Positions 42,079 through 53,237 of a stretch of 64,000 bases of DNA are shown here, in pieces. A model generated the notes under the pieces. The model saw nothing but the letters and a program-made list of their open reading frames with translations, made no database searches and was not told the DNA's origin. The stretch is from Micropterix aruncella (lineage: Eukaryota; Arthropoda; Insecta; Lepidoptera; Micropterigidae). The position numbers were made by a program, and so were the translations under genes. Every line of letters begins with the position of its first letter. Within the stretch, counting starts at the first letter, position 1. The stretch lies in assembly GCA_944548615.1 (NCBI GenBank), contig OX155974.1, forward strand, positions 1,612,001 to 1,676,000, read 5' to 3'.

Positions 42079-42445
42079 CAATTTGGCCATTTAATCCCAT
42101 CTCAGCTAAGGATGGGTGAAAAGCAACCAAAGCATCTTAGATTATTAAAAAACTTGTCGTCCAAACACAGTTCATCAAAAAGAGTATAGTACAACCCATT
42201 AGATTTCCTTAACGATAGCATAGGGTGTACATGCATCTTTCACTCCCTTCGCCATCTCCTTTTCATTAAAGTGCAAGGAGGAGCATATCTGTATACTTCT
42301 TGTCCGACATGTTCCCTCACCACTAGCGCACAGTATACTGCCACGGCTGGACTGGCTGCGCCGCCTGGCTGCCTAGTCTAATAGACTCTACACAGCCAGT
42401 GGCTGCCAAAATGGTCGCGGGGCACAGCAGCCAGTTTGTGACTGC

Positions 42446-43078
42446 TTGGCCACGAAGACCCATTCTGTTCAGGGTTGGTCACACTCACGGGTCAACACCC
42501 ATCTGGCGGCCTCCGCGCATGAAGTGCGAGCCTGGGCAGGACTCTGGCCTTAAAGCTAGTTTCCCTTAGGAATCAACCTTCTGGCGCTCCTGGACGGTCT
42601 GCGCACCGTGCGGCGTAAGCCAATCGACTGTGCACTATGACTAACAGTCGGCTGGAAGAAGTACTGTTTCCTATAGAGCAGGGGTGGTTGCGGACCTTAC
42701 GGCGACTGCTCTTGAAACGACCATCGGCTATCCGATCCTGGGTGAACAGCCGGGCAAAGGACGCTGTGGTCCGCGATAGATTCGGTATACACCGCTTCGT
42801 AAGGGAGAGGACCGCGCAAGTGACCTTGAACTCGTAACCAATCGAGAGACCGGAGTAATCTCGTCGCAATTGGAAGTAAGGGCGTGAGTGTAAGCCCGCC
42901 GGGTAACACTCCTGGCTATCTCGCGGTTAAGGCGTTGGCCTCTTACGGGCTTGTGGCGTAGCTAGATGGTGGACTGTTTCGTCCTCAAGTCTTCTTCTCT
43001 CACTCCAGGGAGATAGAACGACTAATCGTTAAAACTTCCTGAGGTGACAGGTTTGCCCGCTGTAGTCGACAACCCTAG
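42446..43078 (-). repeat. Family A copy A15
   Basis: Near full-length; ends GTAGTCGACAACCCTAG. A short internal deletion is present near 42652. Bases 42080-42330 hold nothing recognised. Confidence 0.75.
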
Positions 43079-43282
43079 TTGGCTGCCCTAATGTAATAGA
43101 CTGAGTAGGGTGAGCATACGAGCGCCTTCCTGACTCGCGCGAGCTCACTTAACTTTTTACGTACCAAGGATCAACACTAACTATGGTTCCAATTCGTTGT
43201 TGCCGCGCGTTATGAATGCATTAAATGTATGCTTTAACGATATGGACATATTTAACCACCAAAATAGTCGATCCTTTGTTAA

Positions 43283-43525
43283 CCCCTCAAGCCCCGATTG
43301 GCCGATATCGGCCACAACACGATTCAGTGTGACGGCCCCGTTTTAATCTAATTTTAATTTAATTAGTTTTATTTTAATATGTTTCATTTTAATTATGGGT
43401 ACAGTGGTTTGGCAGTAATTAATGTTTTGGTGAGAAAGTGTCACAATTAAATTTTTTTACTAATTTTTACTAAAATTGTTTGGGACGCAACTTGTCAATC
43501 GGCTAAGGGGCCGAGGCCTGAAGGG
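43283..43525 (-). mobile_element. TTAA element family G (copy G2)
   Basis: 243 bp between TTAA at 43279-43282 and 43526-43529, inverse of G1. The palindrome TGGCCGATATCGGCCA is at 43299-43314. The terminus CCGAGGCCTGAAGGG lies at the right. Confidence 0.85.
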
Positions 43526-43589
43526 TTAAGGAGGTATGTGAAAAGCTGATTATCAGATCGGATTGAATTAGCATGCACATACAAGCACT

Positions 43590-43688
43590 CACAAGCACAT
43601 TCGCACTACAGATACACACACACATACATACACGCACACACAAATACAAACACACGCACACAGACACGCTCTCCATCACACACACATT
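43590..43688. repeat. (CA)n-rich microsatellite
   Basis: Imperfect CACA/CATACA tract following G2. The open frame on the other strand is an artefact of it. Confidence 0.9.
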
Positions 43689-44317
43689 TTTTAACTGATT
43701 ATAACTTAGTTTTAAATTGTTTTTGGTTTTCTTTGTATTGCATTGTTTAGCATATTTTGTGGATTTACTACTGTTATATATTATGCTTATATATTATTTT
43801 TTATGCTGTGTTTTAACAAAAATAAAATAAATAAATAAAAATAGCAATCAATGCCCTGTGATGAGCACCGCGACCCGTCGCGCAACTGGCTGCGCAGCCT
43901 GGCTGCCTAGTGTAATAAAGGCCTTACACACATGTTACATGCACACATGCATGCATATAAACAATAGCAGGGTTGGTTGTAAGAGATTGTCCTATGATAA
44001 TAAACCCGCCCACTGTAAAATTTCAAAATAAGGAGCAGAAACAAGTTCAATTCACTTTATTTTCAAAAATATTTAGAGATTGTAGCAACTTATATTCTAG
44101 ACATTAATTAAAATATAGAAATTACAAAAATCTCTTATCAAACAAGGACCAGAATCGGCTATTCGACATTTCGTTTGTTCACAGTAGCTATGTGATGTTG
44201 TGTGCATACATTAGTAATCAATTCTTAATATTAATTTGCGATAAATCATGGTAATTCTATCAAAAAGTATCAATGTAAGAATTTATATAAACCATGTAGG
44301 TAATATAAACAGCCTAT

Positions 44318-45268
44318 GACTACTCTCAAACAAAGAAACAAAGAGGGGACCTGATTGAGACATATAAAATTCTAACACATTATCACGATGTACCTGAACT
44401 AGAGAATATTTACAAATTCAACATCAACAGAAATCTTCGAATCTAACGAAGGCTTTCCAACATCTGTCAATAGAGGTTTTTTATCAAGATCTACAAGGCA
44501 TATGTGAGACCTATTCTTGAGTATGGCTGTCAGATCTGGAACCCTTACTTATGCAAAGATGTAGATATCCTGGAAAAGGTTCAGTGAAGGCAACCAAAAT
44601 GCCAGTGGACCTGAAGAATAGGAATTATGAAGATTGCTTGAAATTACTTGGAATTACTACACTCAAACAAAGAAGACAGAGAGGGGACCTGATTAAGACA
44701 TATACAATTCTAACACATTTTTACGATGTACCTGCACTGAAGGATATTTACAAATTCAACGTCAACACAAATCTTCGAGGTCACAACAAAAAACTCAACT
44801 GTACAAAATTTAAATCTAATCCTCTTAAGAACGTTCTGCCAAATAGAGTGGTGAACATGCGGAATAATCTACCATTTGAAGTGATTAGTGCAAGTTCTGT
44901 CAATCAATTTAAAAACAGACTCGACTTGTACCTAAAAACTTGTTATATTGTTTATATTGCCTATTGTTTATATATTGTTAACTAGCTGCGCCCAGCGGTT
45001 TCACCCGCGTGGTGATGGAAAATTGTGATAATGATGATAGAAAACCATATATCTTTATAAATTATAGCCTATGTGTTATTCTGATGTGTAAGCTATATTA
45101 TTGTAAAGTTTCATCAAAATCCATTCTGTAGTTTTTGCGTGAAAGAGTAACAAACAACATACATACAAACTTTCGCGTTTATAATATTAGTAGGATATTC
45201 TTTAGCTTTACAAGATCTGATCTGGACGTATCAACAAAGCTGCCTGTCCAGAATAAATAATAATAACA
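44318..45268 (+). pseudogene. CR1-like LINE, internally duplicated, split by a Helitron
   Basis: A first piece (KQRNKRGDLIETYKILTHYH) is followed by an upstream piece (IYKAYVRPILEYGCQIWNPY) and then the normal order again (KMPVDLKNRNYEDCLKLLGI, QRGDLIKTYTILTHFYDVPA, NLRGHNKKLN, NRVVNMRNNLPFEVIS), so a segment is duplicated. After FKNRLDLYLK a Helitron (44982-45195) interrupts it, and the (TAA)n tail follows at about 45254. Confidence 0.8.
44982..45195 (-). mobile_element. Short non-autonomous Helitron
   Basis: Minus strand: A|TCCTACTAATATTATAAACG at 45195, 3' GCGGG...CCGC stem, GGGCGCAGCTAG|T at 44982. 214 bp, no coding. Confidence 0.85.
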
Positions 45269-45269
45269 A

Positions 45270-45315
45270 CTACTCTGAGCAAACCTGTCACTCCAGGAAG
45301 TTATAACGATTTTGG
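45270..45315 (+). repeat. Family A start-side fragment (A16)
   Basis: GAGCAAACCTGTCACTCCAGG followed by AAGTTATAACGATTTT is the first 45 bases of A, then LINE sequence. Confidence 0.5.
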
Positions 45316-45500
45316 AGCGCATTGAATCTTATGTTCCTCCCCGCCCTGTTCGATCGCATCGACTATTTCATCTCCCTGTGGTGAAAACCAACGCATCTCA
45401 AAATGCATTTCTATACAGAGCGTGTCATAGATATAATACTGACTTTTTAAGTGTGGACATATTACACTCATCAAAAACCTCTTATAAGAACTCAATTTAA
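45312..45500 (+). pseudogene. LINE C-terminal fragment
   Basis: LERIESYVPPRPVRSHRLFH, LPVVKTNASQNAFLYRACHR, YNTD and DILHSSKTSYKN are the last residues of an L2-like ORF (similar to 56800). Bases 45510-46650 hold AT-rich sequence with no gene recognised. Confidence 0.7.
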
Positions 45501-46659
45501 AAAAAACTAGAATCTATCTAGATGATCACAAAACATTTATACATATTATATTTCATTTCATTTAGTTCATGGACATAATTTTATCTCAAGTATATTCATT
45601 GTTACCTAACCTAGTATATATCATACCTAAAACTAAATATAAATATATTTATATACATAGGTACATAATATTTTTGACGTGACGTCTTATAAATCGATGG
45701 AGCCTGCTGCACGCTTGAAAAAACATGACTCATGCGGCGTTACCTCGCTCTGAGGTGATCCATTTATTATATTTATTATTCAATATAAATGCTGCCATCT
45801 ACCGGTTGCGACAAGAATTATTTACTAACCTCAGTCTAAAATAGTACGAATGAAAATCACTAGATTGATTTAAATTCTTGACATAATTATATATGTATTC
45901 TTGATATACGGAATGTTTTACTGAACGGACAATTTTCTTGTGGGTACAACGAAGTGCAACGAAGTAAGCAACTGTTATTTAAAAAAAATTAAAAAAGTAT
46001 GAAAAGCTATCATTACGATGCGCTATCTACCGGTTGGTAAAATGTCGCTGGTATTGTTTATTTACGACGTATTACGTAACGCTAAATGGCGCAGCGTGCT
46101 CAAACGCTTCTCAAACCGTTATTTAACAGTTTGAGATTTCAAACTTTCAAATTAAAAAAAACAATAAACAATTATACAATTATACTGCTATACAATAATA
46201 CATTTACATGTTGTAGTCAAATCGGTGAGTATAAAAGCATATATTTTTGGGTGTTTGTAATAAACAATATCAGAATCTTAAATGAAACTGCTTCAAATGC
46301 AACCATTCCATCAGTATTTTCTGATGACGTCACGTTCAACTATCGTCAGTAAACCGACTTTACAGACAACCGATTTTTTTAAATCTATTTTGTCTTCCTT
46401 TCACCTCACTTTCCATCCTGATTCCACCCATTCTCAAGCGGAAACAATATAAAATTATATTGCGTTCATTTTGTATACTTTATATTCGGAATCACATTAA
46501 TGAATTTTTGTCACTTTTAAATAGGTTTTTATTGCATTGTATGTAGTTCTGTTTGGTTCCAGAATAAAATAAAATAAAAAATAAAATATACCATCATAAT
46601 ATCATGATCATAACTATGACAAAAACAGTAGGGAGCAAACTGCACCTTTGCTACGGCCA

Positions 46660-47010
46660 CGCGGGGTAAAAATTACTTCTTTTCGAATACAAGGTTCAAT
46701 ATTTCACATCAATATCATTTTAATTTCATTTAGAGCTGCCCAATAATTCATTTACAGGTATTTAAAACTAAGAATGCTCGCGGAGAGGAAGAGGAGAGAA
46801 AGGGAAGAACAGGTTATTTCTTAGAAAGGTAGTAATCCTCAAGGTGAGTCTTAAATGATAGTAAAGAAGGCGAGTTTCGTATATTTGCTATGAGATCGTT
46901 CCAGAGTCTTGCACCATGGACACAGAAAGAGTAGGAATAGAAATCACTATTATGACTCGGAATTTTTAGTAAACTGTCAGAGACTGACCAAAGTACGAGA
47001 CCGTGGGAAC
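46660..47010 (-). pseudogene. L2-like LINE 3' end, truncated by E1
   Basis: Minus: LSSHGLVLWSVSDSLLKIPS, SYSFCVHGARLWNDLIANIR, LLSFKTHLEDYYLSKK stop. The upstream part is cut by the TTAA element at 47015, at a TTAA still present uninterrupted in the sister copy (about 48392). Confidence 0.75.
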
Positions 47011-47014
47011 TTAA

Positions 47015-47671
47015 CCCTTCGAGTGGCGGCATAATTTCATGGCAGACCGCGGCAATTTATTGGAATTTCTTGCAATATCGCCGCGCTCGACAAAAAATAC
47101 TATAACTATGGAACTACTATAGCAATCATTAAAAAAAACAACTGTGCAATGATCGCATTGAAATTTTATATATAGAATATTGAAATCTTATTTTGTAAAA
47201 CAATTAGATAATTAATGAATAAATATGAGAAAGTGGAAAAAGTGAAAAAAAACTCGGCATTTCTAACTTGTACTTGTATTACGGAAAAATACGGAACCCT
47301 ATTTAGAAATTGTAAATACTATCGTGATCTTTATTAAATTCTCTATCAAAGGTAATATTTCGTTTTGCTTATTTACATACAAAAATATTTTGATATTAGC
47401 TCATAAAAAACATTTTTTTTTTCAAAGATTTCCCAAAAAAAAAATTATGATGTTTGACAATGGAACTTTACCAGAAATATTTGCGAAATGACGCGCGTAA
47501 TTATTCTAGCGGCCGTCTATGTATCTATGGTAATAATGAGATATTTGGTACGGATTTTAGGATTTTAGAATATTACTGTGCGCTCCGGGAGCAAGCCGCC
47601 AATATTGGTCGTTACGTAGTCAACGGTGTTCTGATGTGCAACTAAATTTGGTCATTACGTAGCTGAAGGGT
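47015..47671 (+). mobile_element. TTAA element family E (E1)
   Basis: TTAA at 47011-47014 and 47672-47675; starts CCCTTCGAGTGGCGGC and ends CTGAAGGGT. Motifs CCAATATTGG (47599) and CTAAATTTGG (47642) are 43 bp apart, each followed by TCRTTACGTAG. Confidence 0.8.
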
Positions 47672-47926
47672 TTAATATGCAATTTTACAAAAAGATGTTT
47701 TCTAATGTATTGGTTACATAATTATCATATTATTATGATTATATTTATATAATAATAATACTCTTTATTTGCACTTACAAAAAGGCGAGCTTATTGCCAC
47801 ATGGCAATGTCTTACAACTAACCTAATCACAGTAATAAATACGCGCATTGTGGAAATAAAGATTAATACATTCGTCTGCATGAAATACAGACCAGTAAAG
47901 GTAGTAATCCTCAAGGTGAGTCTTAA

Positions 47927-48231
47927 CCCGTTGAGTATGATACGACCAAATCTGGTTCTGAAACAATTATCCGTTGAGTATGATACAACCAGATCTGGTT
48001 CCGCGTTTTTTTCACTTCTTTGACGTTCTCATATTTATTCATAATTATCTAATTGTTTTACAAAATGATATTTCAATATTCTATATTCGAAATTTCAATG
48101 CAATCATTGTGCAGTTGTTCTTTTTATGATTGGTGTAGTAGTTTCGTAGTTATAGTACTTTAAGTCGATGTCGCCGAAAATCCTGCAAAAGAGACAGATG
48201 CATCCATGAAAATACCCATTTACTCCAAGGG
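47927..48231 (-). mobile_element. TTAA element family D (D3)
   Basis: 305 bp, TTAA at 47923-47926 and 48232-48235. Motifs at 47945 and 47988 (43 bp apart). The empty site GAGTCTTAAATGAT is seen at about 46848 in the sister LINE, proving precise TTAA duplication. Confidence 0.93.
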
Positions 48232-48461
48232 TTAAATGATACTAAAGAAGGCGAGTTTCGTATATTTGCTGGAAGATCGTACCAGAGTCTTGCATCATGG
48301 ACACAGAAAGAATAGGAATAGAAATCACTATTATGACACGGAATCTTTAGTAAACTGTCAGAGACTGACCGAAGTACGATACCGTGGGAACTTAATGATT
48401 CAAAAAGCTCGTGGAGATAGGATGGTGTTGATTGGGAGAGTACTCGATAGAGGAGAGCAAT

Positions 48462-49001
48462 AAATAAAATAAAATACAAACGGAGCTGCCATGGAATTCA
48501 CCGACCGAAAATCGGGCCCATCATATATAATTATTACACTTCTGGGAGGTGAAGGGTGGATTGCGGACTAACGACCGGCTGTGGTAGGTTTAGGACAGCT
48601 GTCTTGCCACATGTGAGCGTTCACCTTACCACCCATTCACTCCCCCTTCGAAGCCATAGAATTTGAGATGCGGAAATCGCGGTTTTAGATAATTTTTCTA
48701 GAAAGGAGTTGATTATTTTCCTGGAGAGACCAGGATCTTTAAAAAGGTAAAACAAAGATTTAGCTGGCAGGCCACGAGCGCCTACTTCCACCGCGTGAAG
48801 GTGAACAGTGAAGCCGTTCCGGGTGACGGCATTTGCGAGATCATGGTATTTATTTAATTTGTACTCGTGATCTTTTGGGATATTTGATTCCCATGGAACA
48901 GTTAACTCTACGATAAGGACCATCTTCCGAGATAGAGAGTAAAGAGTTATATCTGGACGCAGGGCTGTGCATCCGAGACTTTCAGGGAATTTATACTGCT
49001 T
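48462..49001 (-). pseudogene. Family B LINE 3' end (copy B5)
   Basis: VELTVPWESNIPKDHEYKLN and EVGARGLPAKSLFYLFKDPG in one minus frame, with the standard 3' UTR. It is inserted within the L2-like LINE. Confidence 0.8.
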
Positions 49002-49257
49002 GAATTATATGAACGTTTTTGGCGTACTGGCAACCACTTTAACTGTGCCCTATATTCGGACACGTGATCATACTTACGTAGACCGAAGATGAATCGTATG
49101 CATACATTTTGCAAACGTTCAAGTTTGTTGAGCATTTCCTCTGATAAATCGAGGTAAGCCACATCTGCATAATCAAGAAAAGGTAAGGTTTGTTTGGAAA
49201 TGTTTGTTAGGAAATCCTGTTTGGAAATGGATTGTTGCAAATCAATTCTCGTAAACA

Positions 49258-49874
49258 TCAACTGCCTTTGCCAGAAGAGTCGAGAAAACACTTTCTTGCA
49301 CTCCTGACATGCACATTTCTGTATGGGATGCATATTCTTGAATTGATGTGTTCTCTTAAACGCAGTTCTCGTGTAAAACCAATCCCACATACTTCACACT
49401 TATATTCCTTAAATCTACGGTGAACCGTATTGACGTGCTCGATCAATTGCGAACGACGACTGCAGCCGCGGTCACACTTCACGCACAAAAACATCTTTCC
49501 TTCTCCTTTTGGATTTTTACAATCGTTGCAGATCAGCCAAATCCCTTCGTTATATTTACAAACTGGCATCGGCCCAGTTCCATCGAGCACGCCATCGCAT
49601 ATAACACAAAAGAAATCATCGTATTTCCTCACTAATATTCTGAACTCTTTCAATTGGACTTCCTCTTCGCGTTCTTCGACGTCCTGTTCAACGGGTTCGC
49701 CCTTTTCCTGTTTGATAACGCGAATAACATCCGCTCCAAAATTGAGAACGGTTTGTCCAGTGTCAGATGGATCTCGCTGTTCCACTTTAACATTGACATC
49801 CCACTCCACTTCTACTTTAATGTCTTCAGTGCTTAAGATGCTTTCTTGATATGCCATTGCAATGTTCCTTAACC
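49258..49874 (-). pseudogene. C2H2 zinc-finger protein exon, truncated by a LINE
   Basis: Minus strand. An acceptor-like TTATCTTTCTAG precedes 49874, and the ATG at 49857 opens MAYQESILSTEDIKVEVEWD, a Val/Glu/Lys-rich acidic start common in insect zinc-finger factors. A CxxC pair (CVICDG...C, ICNDC) follows, then two fingers: CVKCDRGCSRRSQLIEHVNT-VH (C2-x12-H4H) and CEVCGIGFTRELRLREHINS-RIC (C2HC as written). Past this the finger-like CACQECKKVFSR continues only in another frame, so a frameshift is present, and at about 49256 LINE sequence takes over. It is probably a DNA-binding regulator that has been broken, or an exon whose end was lost. Confidence 0.7.
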
Positions 49875-49974
49875 CTAGAAAGATAATCATAATGTGATTA
49901 AATAAAACATATCTTTGATACATCAGATATGTTAAACATATCATTGATAAACATTAACATAAACCACATCCTAT

Positions 49975-50420
49975 CACTCGTTTGGTGCAGCAATGACGTA
50001 AATACCCTTTTTTTCAAATACAAGTTAAATATGTCAAAATGTGTGGAAAGACTATTTACATCGGGAGAAACATCGACAGAATTGAATTTGTGGTGATTTG
50101 CCGCGAGATGGCGCGAGTGTCATTGTTGAATTGAGTAAAATGGCGCTATTTCTGTTGCTACAACGTCTGGATGGCCAGTTGCGCGGGGCGCTCCGCTGAG
50201 TGTGGTTGTGTTTTGGAGCTACAACGACGTAAAGATATTTATGACATTTAATTCGATAATTTCTGGTGCAACAATGACGTAATTGAGCAATTGCGGCGTT
50301 GTTACTCCAAAAATCAATAAGTTCTTGGTGAAACAATGATAAAATTGCATAATTACGTCAATGTTTGTCCAAGTAAGGTAACCTTCTTGGTGAAACAACG
50401 ACGGAATTTTGTAAATATGT
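49975..50420. repeat. Degenerate 62-65 bp tandem array
   Basis: GGTGCAACAATGACGTAATT (50264), GGTGAAACAATGATAAAATT (about 50330), GGTGAAACAACGACGGAATT (about 50393), with weaker units near 49984 and 50210 (GGAGCTACAACGACGTAAAG). It lies directly upstream of the zinc-finger exon. Confidence 0.55.
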
Positions 50421-50872
50421 AGAATTAACTGTTCCATGGGAATCAAATATCCCAAAAGACCACGAGTACAAATTAAATAAATACCATGATCTTGCAAATG
50501 CCGTAACCCGGAACGGCTTCACTGTTCACCTTCACGCGGTGGAAGTTGGCGCTCGTGGCCTGCCAGCTAAATCTCTATTTCACCTCTTTAAAGATCTTGG
50601 CCTTTCCAGAAAAATAATCAACTCTTTCTTAGAAAAATTATCTAAAACTGCGATTTGCGCATCTCAAATTCTATGGCTTCGAAGGGGGAGTGAATGGGTA
50701 AGGTGAACGCTCACATGTGGCAAGACAGCTGTCCTAAACCTACCACAGCCGGTCGTTAGTCCGGAATTCACTGCTCACCCCCCAGAAGTGTTAAAAATAG
50801 TATTATGATGGGCCCAATTCCGGTCGGTGAATTCCATGGCAGTTTCGTTTGTATTTTATTTTATTTTATTTA
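50421..50872 (+). pseudogene. Family B LINE 3' end (copy B6)
   Basis: Begins at VELTVPWESNIPKDHEYKLN codons and runs to the CCATGGCAG...TTTGTATTTTATTTTATTTTAT tail. 5'-truncated. Confidence 0.8.
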
Positions 50873-50954
50873 TAGTTTCTAAGTAATAAATTGAGAAATG
50901 TTATAAAACCAAATAAAATATTCTAGAATCAATTAAATAAGTAATGTCTGGCAT

Positions 50955-51173
50955 ATGTCCATAAACAGGAATGAATATCCCAATATTAGGGACATATTGT
51001 GGGCTAATAAATGTTGCTACTCAACCTTCGCTAAAGCAGCGTTACAGAGCATTTGGTGTGCAAGTAAAAGTGTAGACGCTGAACGCTTCTTTAGTAAATA
51101 TAATATCACCGATACAGACGGAAGAACAACTCTAAAACAGTCAAATGTTGAAAGCACAACAACGTCAACGTGA
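50955..51173 (+). pseudogene. hAT transposase C-terminal remnant
   Basis: KAALQSIWCASKSVDAERFF, SKYNITDTDGRTTLKQSNVE matches the dimerisation tail of hAT transposases (SSVDAERSFS...RR..L pattern). The rest of the gene is not visible. Confidence 0.6.
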
Positions 51174-51235
51174 AATTTCTATTTGCGAAAACGGCCCGTT
51201 CTTTTAACGGCAATATTTGAAAATTGGTGGCACCT

Positions 51236-51365
51236 ACCTCAGCGACACGTACACCTAGCTGTAAGGCTGAGACACTGATCGGCTGAGAGACAACTGAGAT
51301 GTCTAGCTGTAAGGTGGCTGTAAGGTGGCTGTAAGGCTGAGAGACAACTGAGATGTCTGGAATGC
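51236..51365. repeat. Tandem repeat GGCTGAGAGACAACTGAGAT
   Basis: GCTGAGAGACAACTGAGATG followed by TCTAGCTGTAAGG repeats, with GTGGCTGTAAG twice in between. Confidence 0.8.
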
Positions 51366-51813
51366 AAGCCGGGTGATTGGCGATATTTGCGAAGAGAAAG
51401 CAATACTTCGTCCACGATTGCATCAATTTTACGCAGAACTATCTCTTTAGGGTGAAATATTAGTCACTTATTTAGACGTTAATGTTGCTTTTGGAACTAC
51501 AGTTTAGCCTTCCGCGGCCACCGCGCACAGTTCCGCGGCACTTCCGCGGCATCCAAGTTTGCTTCGTTTGCTTGCACAAACATGATCAGCACAGACTTAT
51601 TAGGGACTCATCACTGGACTCATGATCAGTGGCACCAACACAGACTTAATATGGGCACAAACTACACAATAGCAAGTTTGAGCCGCTCAAAGATTTGACA
51701 GCAGACTGACGTTTCATTCTTCTTCTTCTTCTTTTTGTTTTTTTATGGCAATCGCCGATAGATGATGTCTTTCGCCGGGTCCAATCAAATTATATTTATT
51801 TTTCAAAATCCCG

Positions 51814-52222
51814 GGGTCCCATCAAACTTGCAGAAGGCAAATTTGCAGACGGCAATCTTGCAGACGGCATTCTTGCAGGCGGCAGTTTTGCAGAAGGCAA
51901 TCTTGCAGAAGGCAGTTTTGCAAATGTCAAAATGACCTAACCTAACCTAACAGAAAAACTTAAAACATTTTTTTTAATGTTTAGTTTGATGTATATAAGT
52001 CATCCACTACAAGGATGCCGGTAATTAATGTCACTTCGATTTTAGGGAAAGAAAAACCTAACCTAACCTAACCTAACAGAAAAACTTAAAAACTGTACTG
52101 AAGGTTGCCGCCTGCAAGGTTGCCGCCTGCAAGGTTGCCTCCTGCAAATCTGCCCTCAACAAATTTGGAACTGTCAAAAGTGACATTTGTGCAAAATTGC
52201 CGCATGCAAAACTGGCGTCCCC
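51814..52222. mobile_element. Foldback element with repeat-built arms
   Basis: Direct repeats CAAAATCCCG (51804-51813 and 52223-52232) flank a 409-bp unit. Its left arm is seven 14-15 bp units TCTTGCAGACGGCA; its right arm is the inverse (GGTTGCCGCCTGCAA, three clear units plus decayed ones). The centre has CCTAACCTAACCTAAC tracts beside AGAAAAACTTAAAA on both sides. Confidence 0.75.
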
Positions 52223-52361
52223 CAAAATCCCGTATAGGGACCGTGCACGAAGAACACCAGCGCCCTCACGCGTACACTGCTAAACAATCTGAGTGACAGT
52301 TCTCGCGTAGCCAGTGGTTTTGTATGGAGAATTGGTTTGTTTTGTTTATCATTACTAAAAT

Positions 52362-52829
52362 ATGAGCGGCTCTAGCAAGGAGGACACCATGCCAAAACGT
52401 CACGGGGGCACTATATGTTGTTGTTGGGTGTAGTAACACCTATTACAACACGAAAAATGTAAAATTTTACAGTATTCCTAAGCTTGCACATAACCTGCAA
52501 AGACGAGAAAAGTGGATTTCTTGGATCAATCGCACTGGGTATGTATACGAAATACCTTAATTCCGTGACATTATTAAATTGAGCTTCGGATTAAACACTG
52601 TTCATGATTTACAGGCCAAACAATACGCCGTGGCAGCCGAATAAAAATTCGAGGATTTGCAGCGCGCATTTTATCGGAATAAGAGAAGTCGGATCATCCC
52701 TTGAGCCCTTCGTATAATCCTTCGCTATTCCCCGCAGTGTACCGAAAGCGACAGGTCGACTCACAATCTTCGCATCCCCGCTTCAATCGGGCAAAGAAAA
52801 GGCAGTTGAATGACATACCATTTACCTGA
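52362..52829 (+). pseudogene. THAP-domain protein, frameshifted, two exons
   Basis: From the ATG at 52362 the frame reads MSGSSKEDTMPKRHGGTICC. One extra base then shifts it to VVVGCSNTYYNTKNVKFYSI, PKLAHNLQRREKWISWINRT. A donor G|GTATGT is at 52539 and an acceptor TTTACAG at 52614. Exon 2 gives PNNTPWQPNKNSRICSAHFI, and after another shift PLSPSYNPSLFPAVYRKRQV. This follows the THAP C2CH fold: C-x2-4-C at the start, W and P anchors, and C-x2-H in ICSAHF. THAP domains bind DNA and occur in transposases and host regulators. The frameshifts make this copy non-functional unless they are sequence errors. Confidence 0.7.
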
Positions 52830-53237
52830 CGACCACAAAACGAACGCTGTATTCAAAGGGTGAACATAATAGAAAGTTGTATTCAAAGGGTGAAAATATA
52901 TAAGATACTTGACAAATTCACCATTTGCTGATGATATTGTTTTTATGTGTGCTGTTTTAGCAAATCTCCAAAAGCCCATTATTAAAATATAAAATACATT
53001 TTTTTTTCAACCGACATAGTTTTTAGTCAATATAATCCACTCAATATATTCAGAAAACTTCTGGCGATCCTGTTTTTAAAGAACTATCCTATTTGTTAGG
53101 ATACTTTTCTGTTTACACAAGACCATATCGGAGATTTGTGGATCAGTAAAATAACAGTATAGGTATGTATGATATGTATGATAAATGTGTTCAAAAAACT
53201 AAATAAAATAAAGCATACTTCCAGTTCAGTTTAGTTT

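Larger units (their letters stand above)
40616..43924. mobile_element. Composite with CTAGGCAGCCAGGCTGC terminal repeats
   Basis: AGGCCTCTATTAGACTAGGC (40616) is matched by the inverse of the sequence ending 43924 (TGGCTGCCTAGTGTAATAAA GGCCT). Further copies of the end lie at 40668, 42361-42388 and 43081-43100. At least one unit, 40616-42388, is itself terminal-repeat bounded. Family A copies (A14, A15), an RTE and a G element sit between. No transposase found. Confidence 0.5.
47750..49256 (-). pseudogene. L2-like LINE, interrupted by two elements
   Basis: Minus strand from 49256: SKQDFLTNISKQTLPFLDYA, DVAYLDLSEEMLNKLERLQN, VCIRFIFGLRKYDHVSEYRA, QLKWLPVRQKRSY. Family B (48462-49001) interrupts here; then IALLYRVLSQSTPSYLHELF, ESLSSHGIVLRSVSDSLLKI and SYSFCVHDARLWYDLPANIR, another interruption by D3 (47927-48231), and the 3' UTR to about 47750. 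The paralogue at 60830 confirms the joined order. The LINE itself was inserted in a zinc-finger exon. Confidence 0.8.

Noticed and set aside
43503..43685. Cys/Val-rich 60-codon minus-strand frame
   Set aside because: Translation of the CA microsatellite.
51930..52080. CCTAACCTAACCTAAC tracts as telomeric repeats
   Set aside because: They match the insect TTAGG telomere unit but are only three to four units, inside a foldback element; interstitial, not a telomere.
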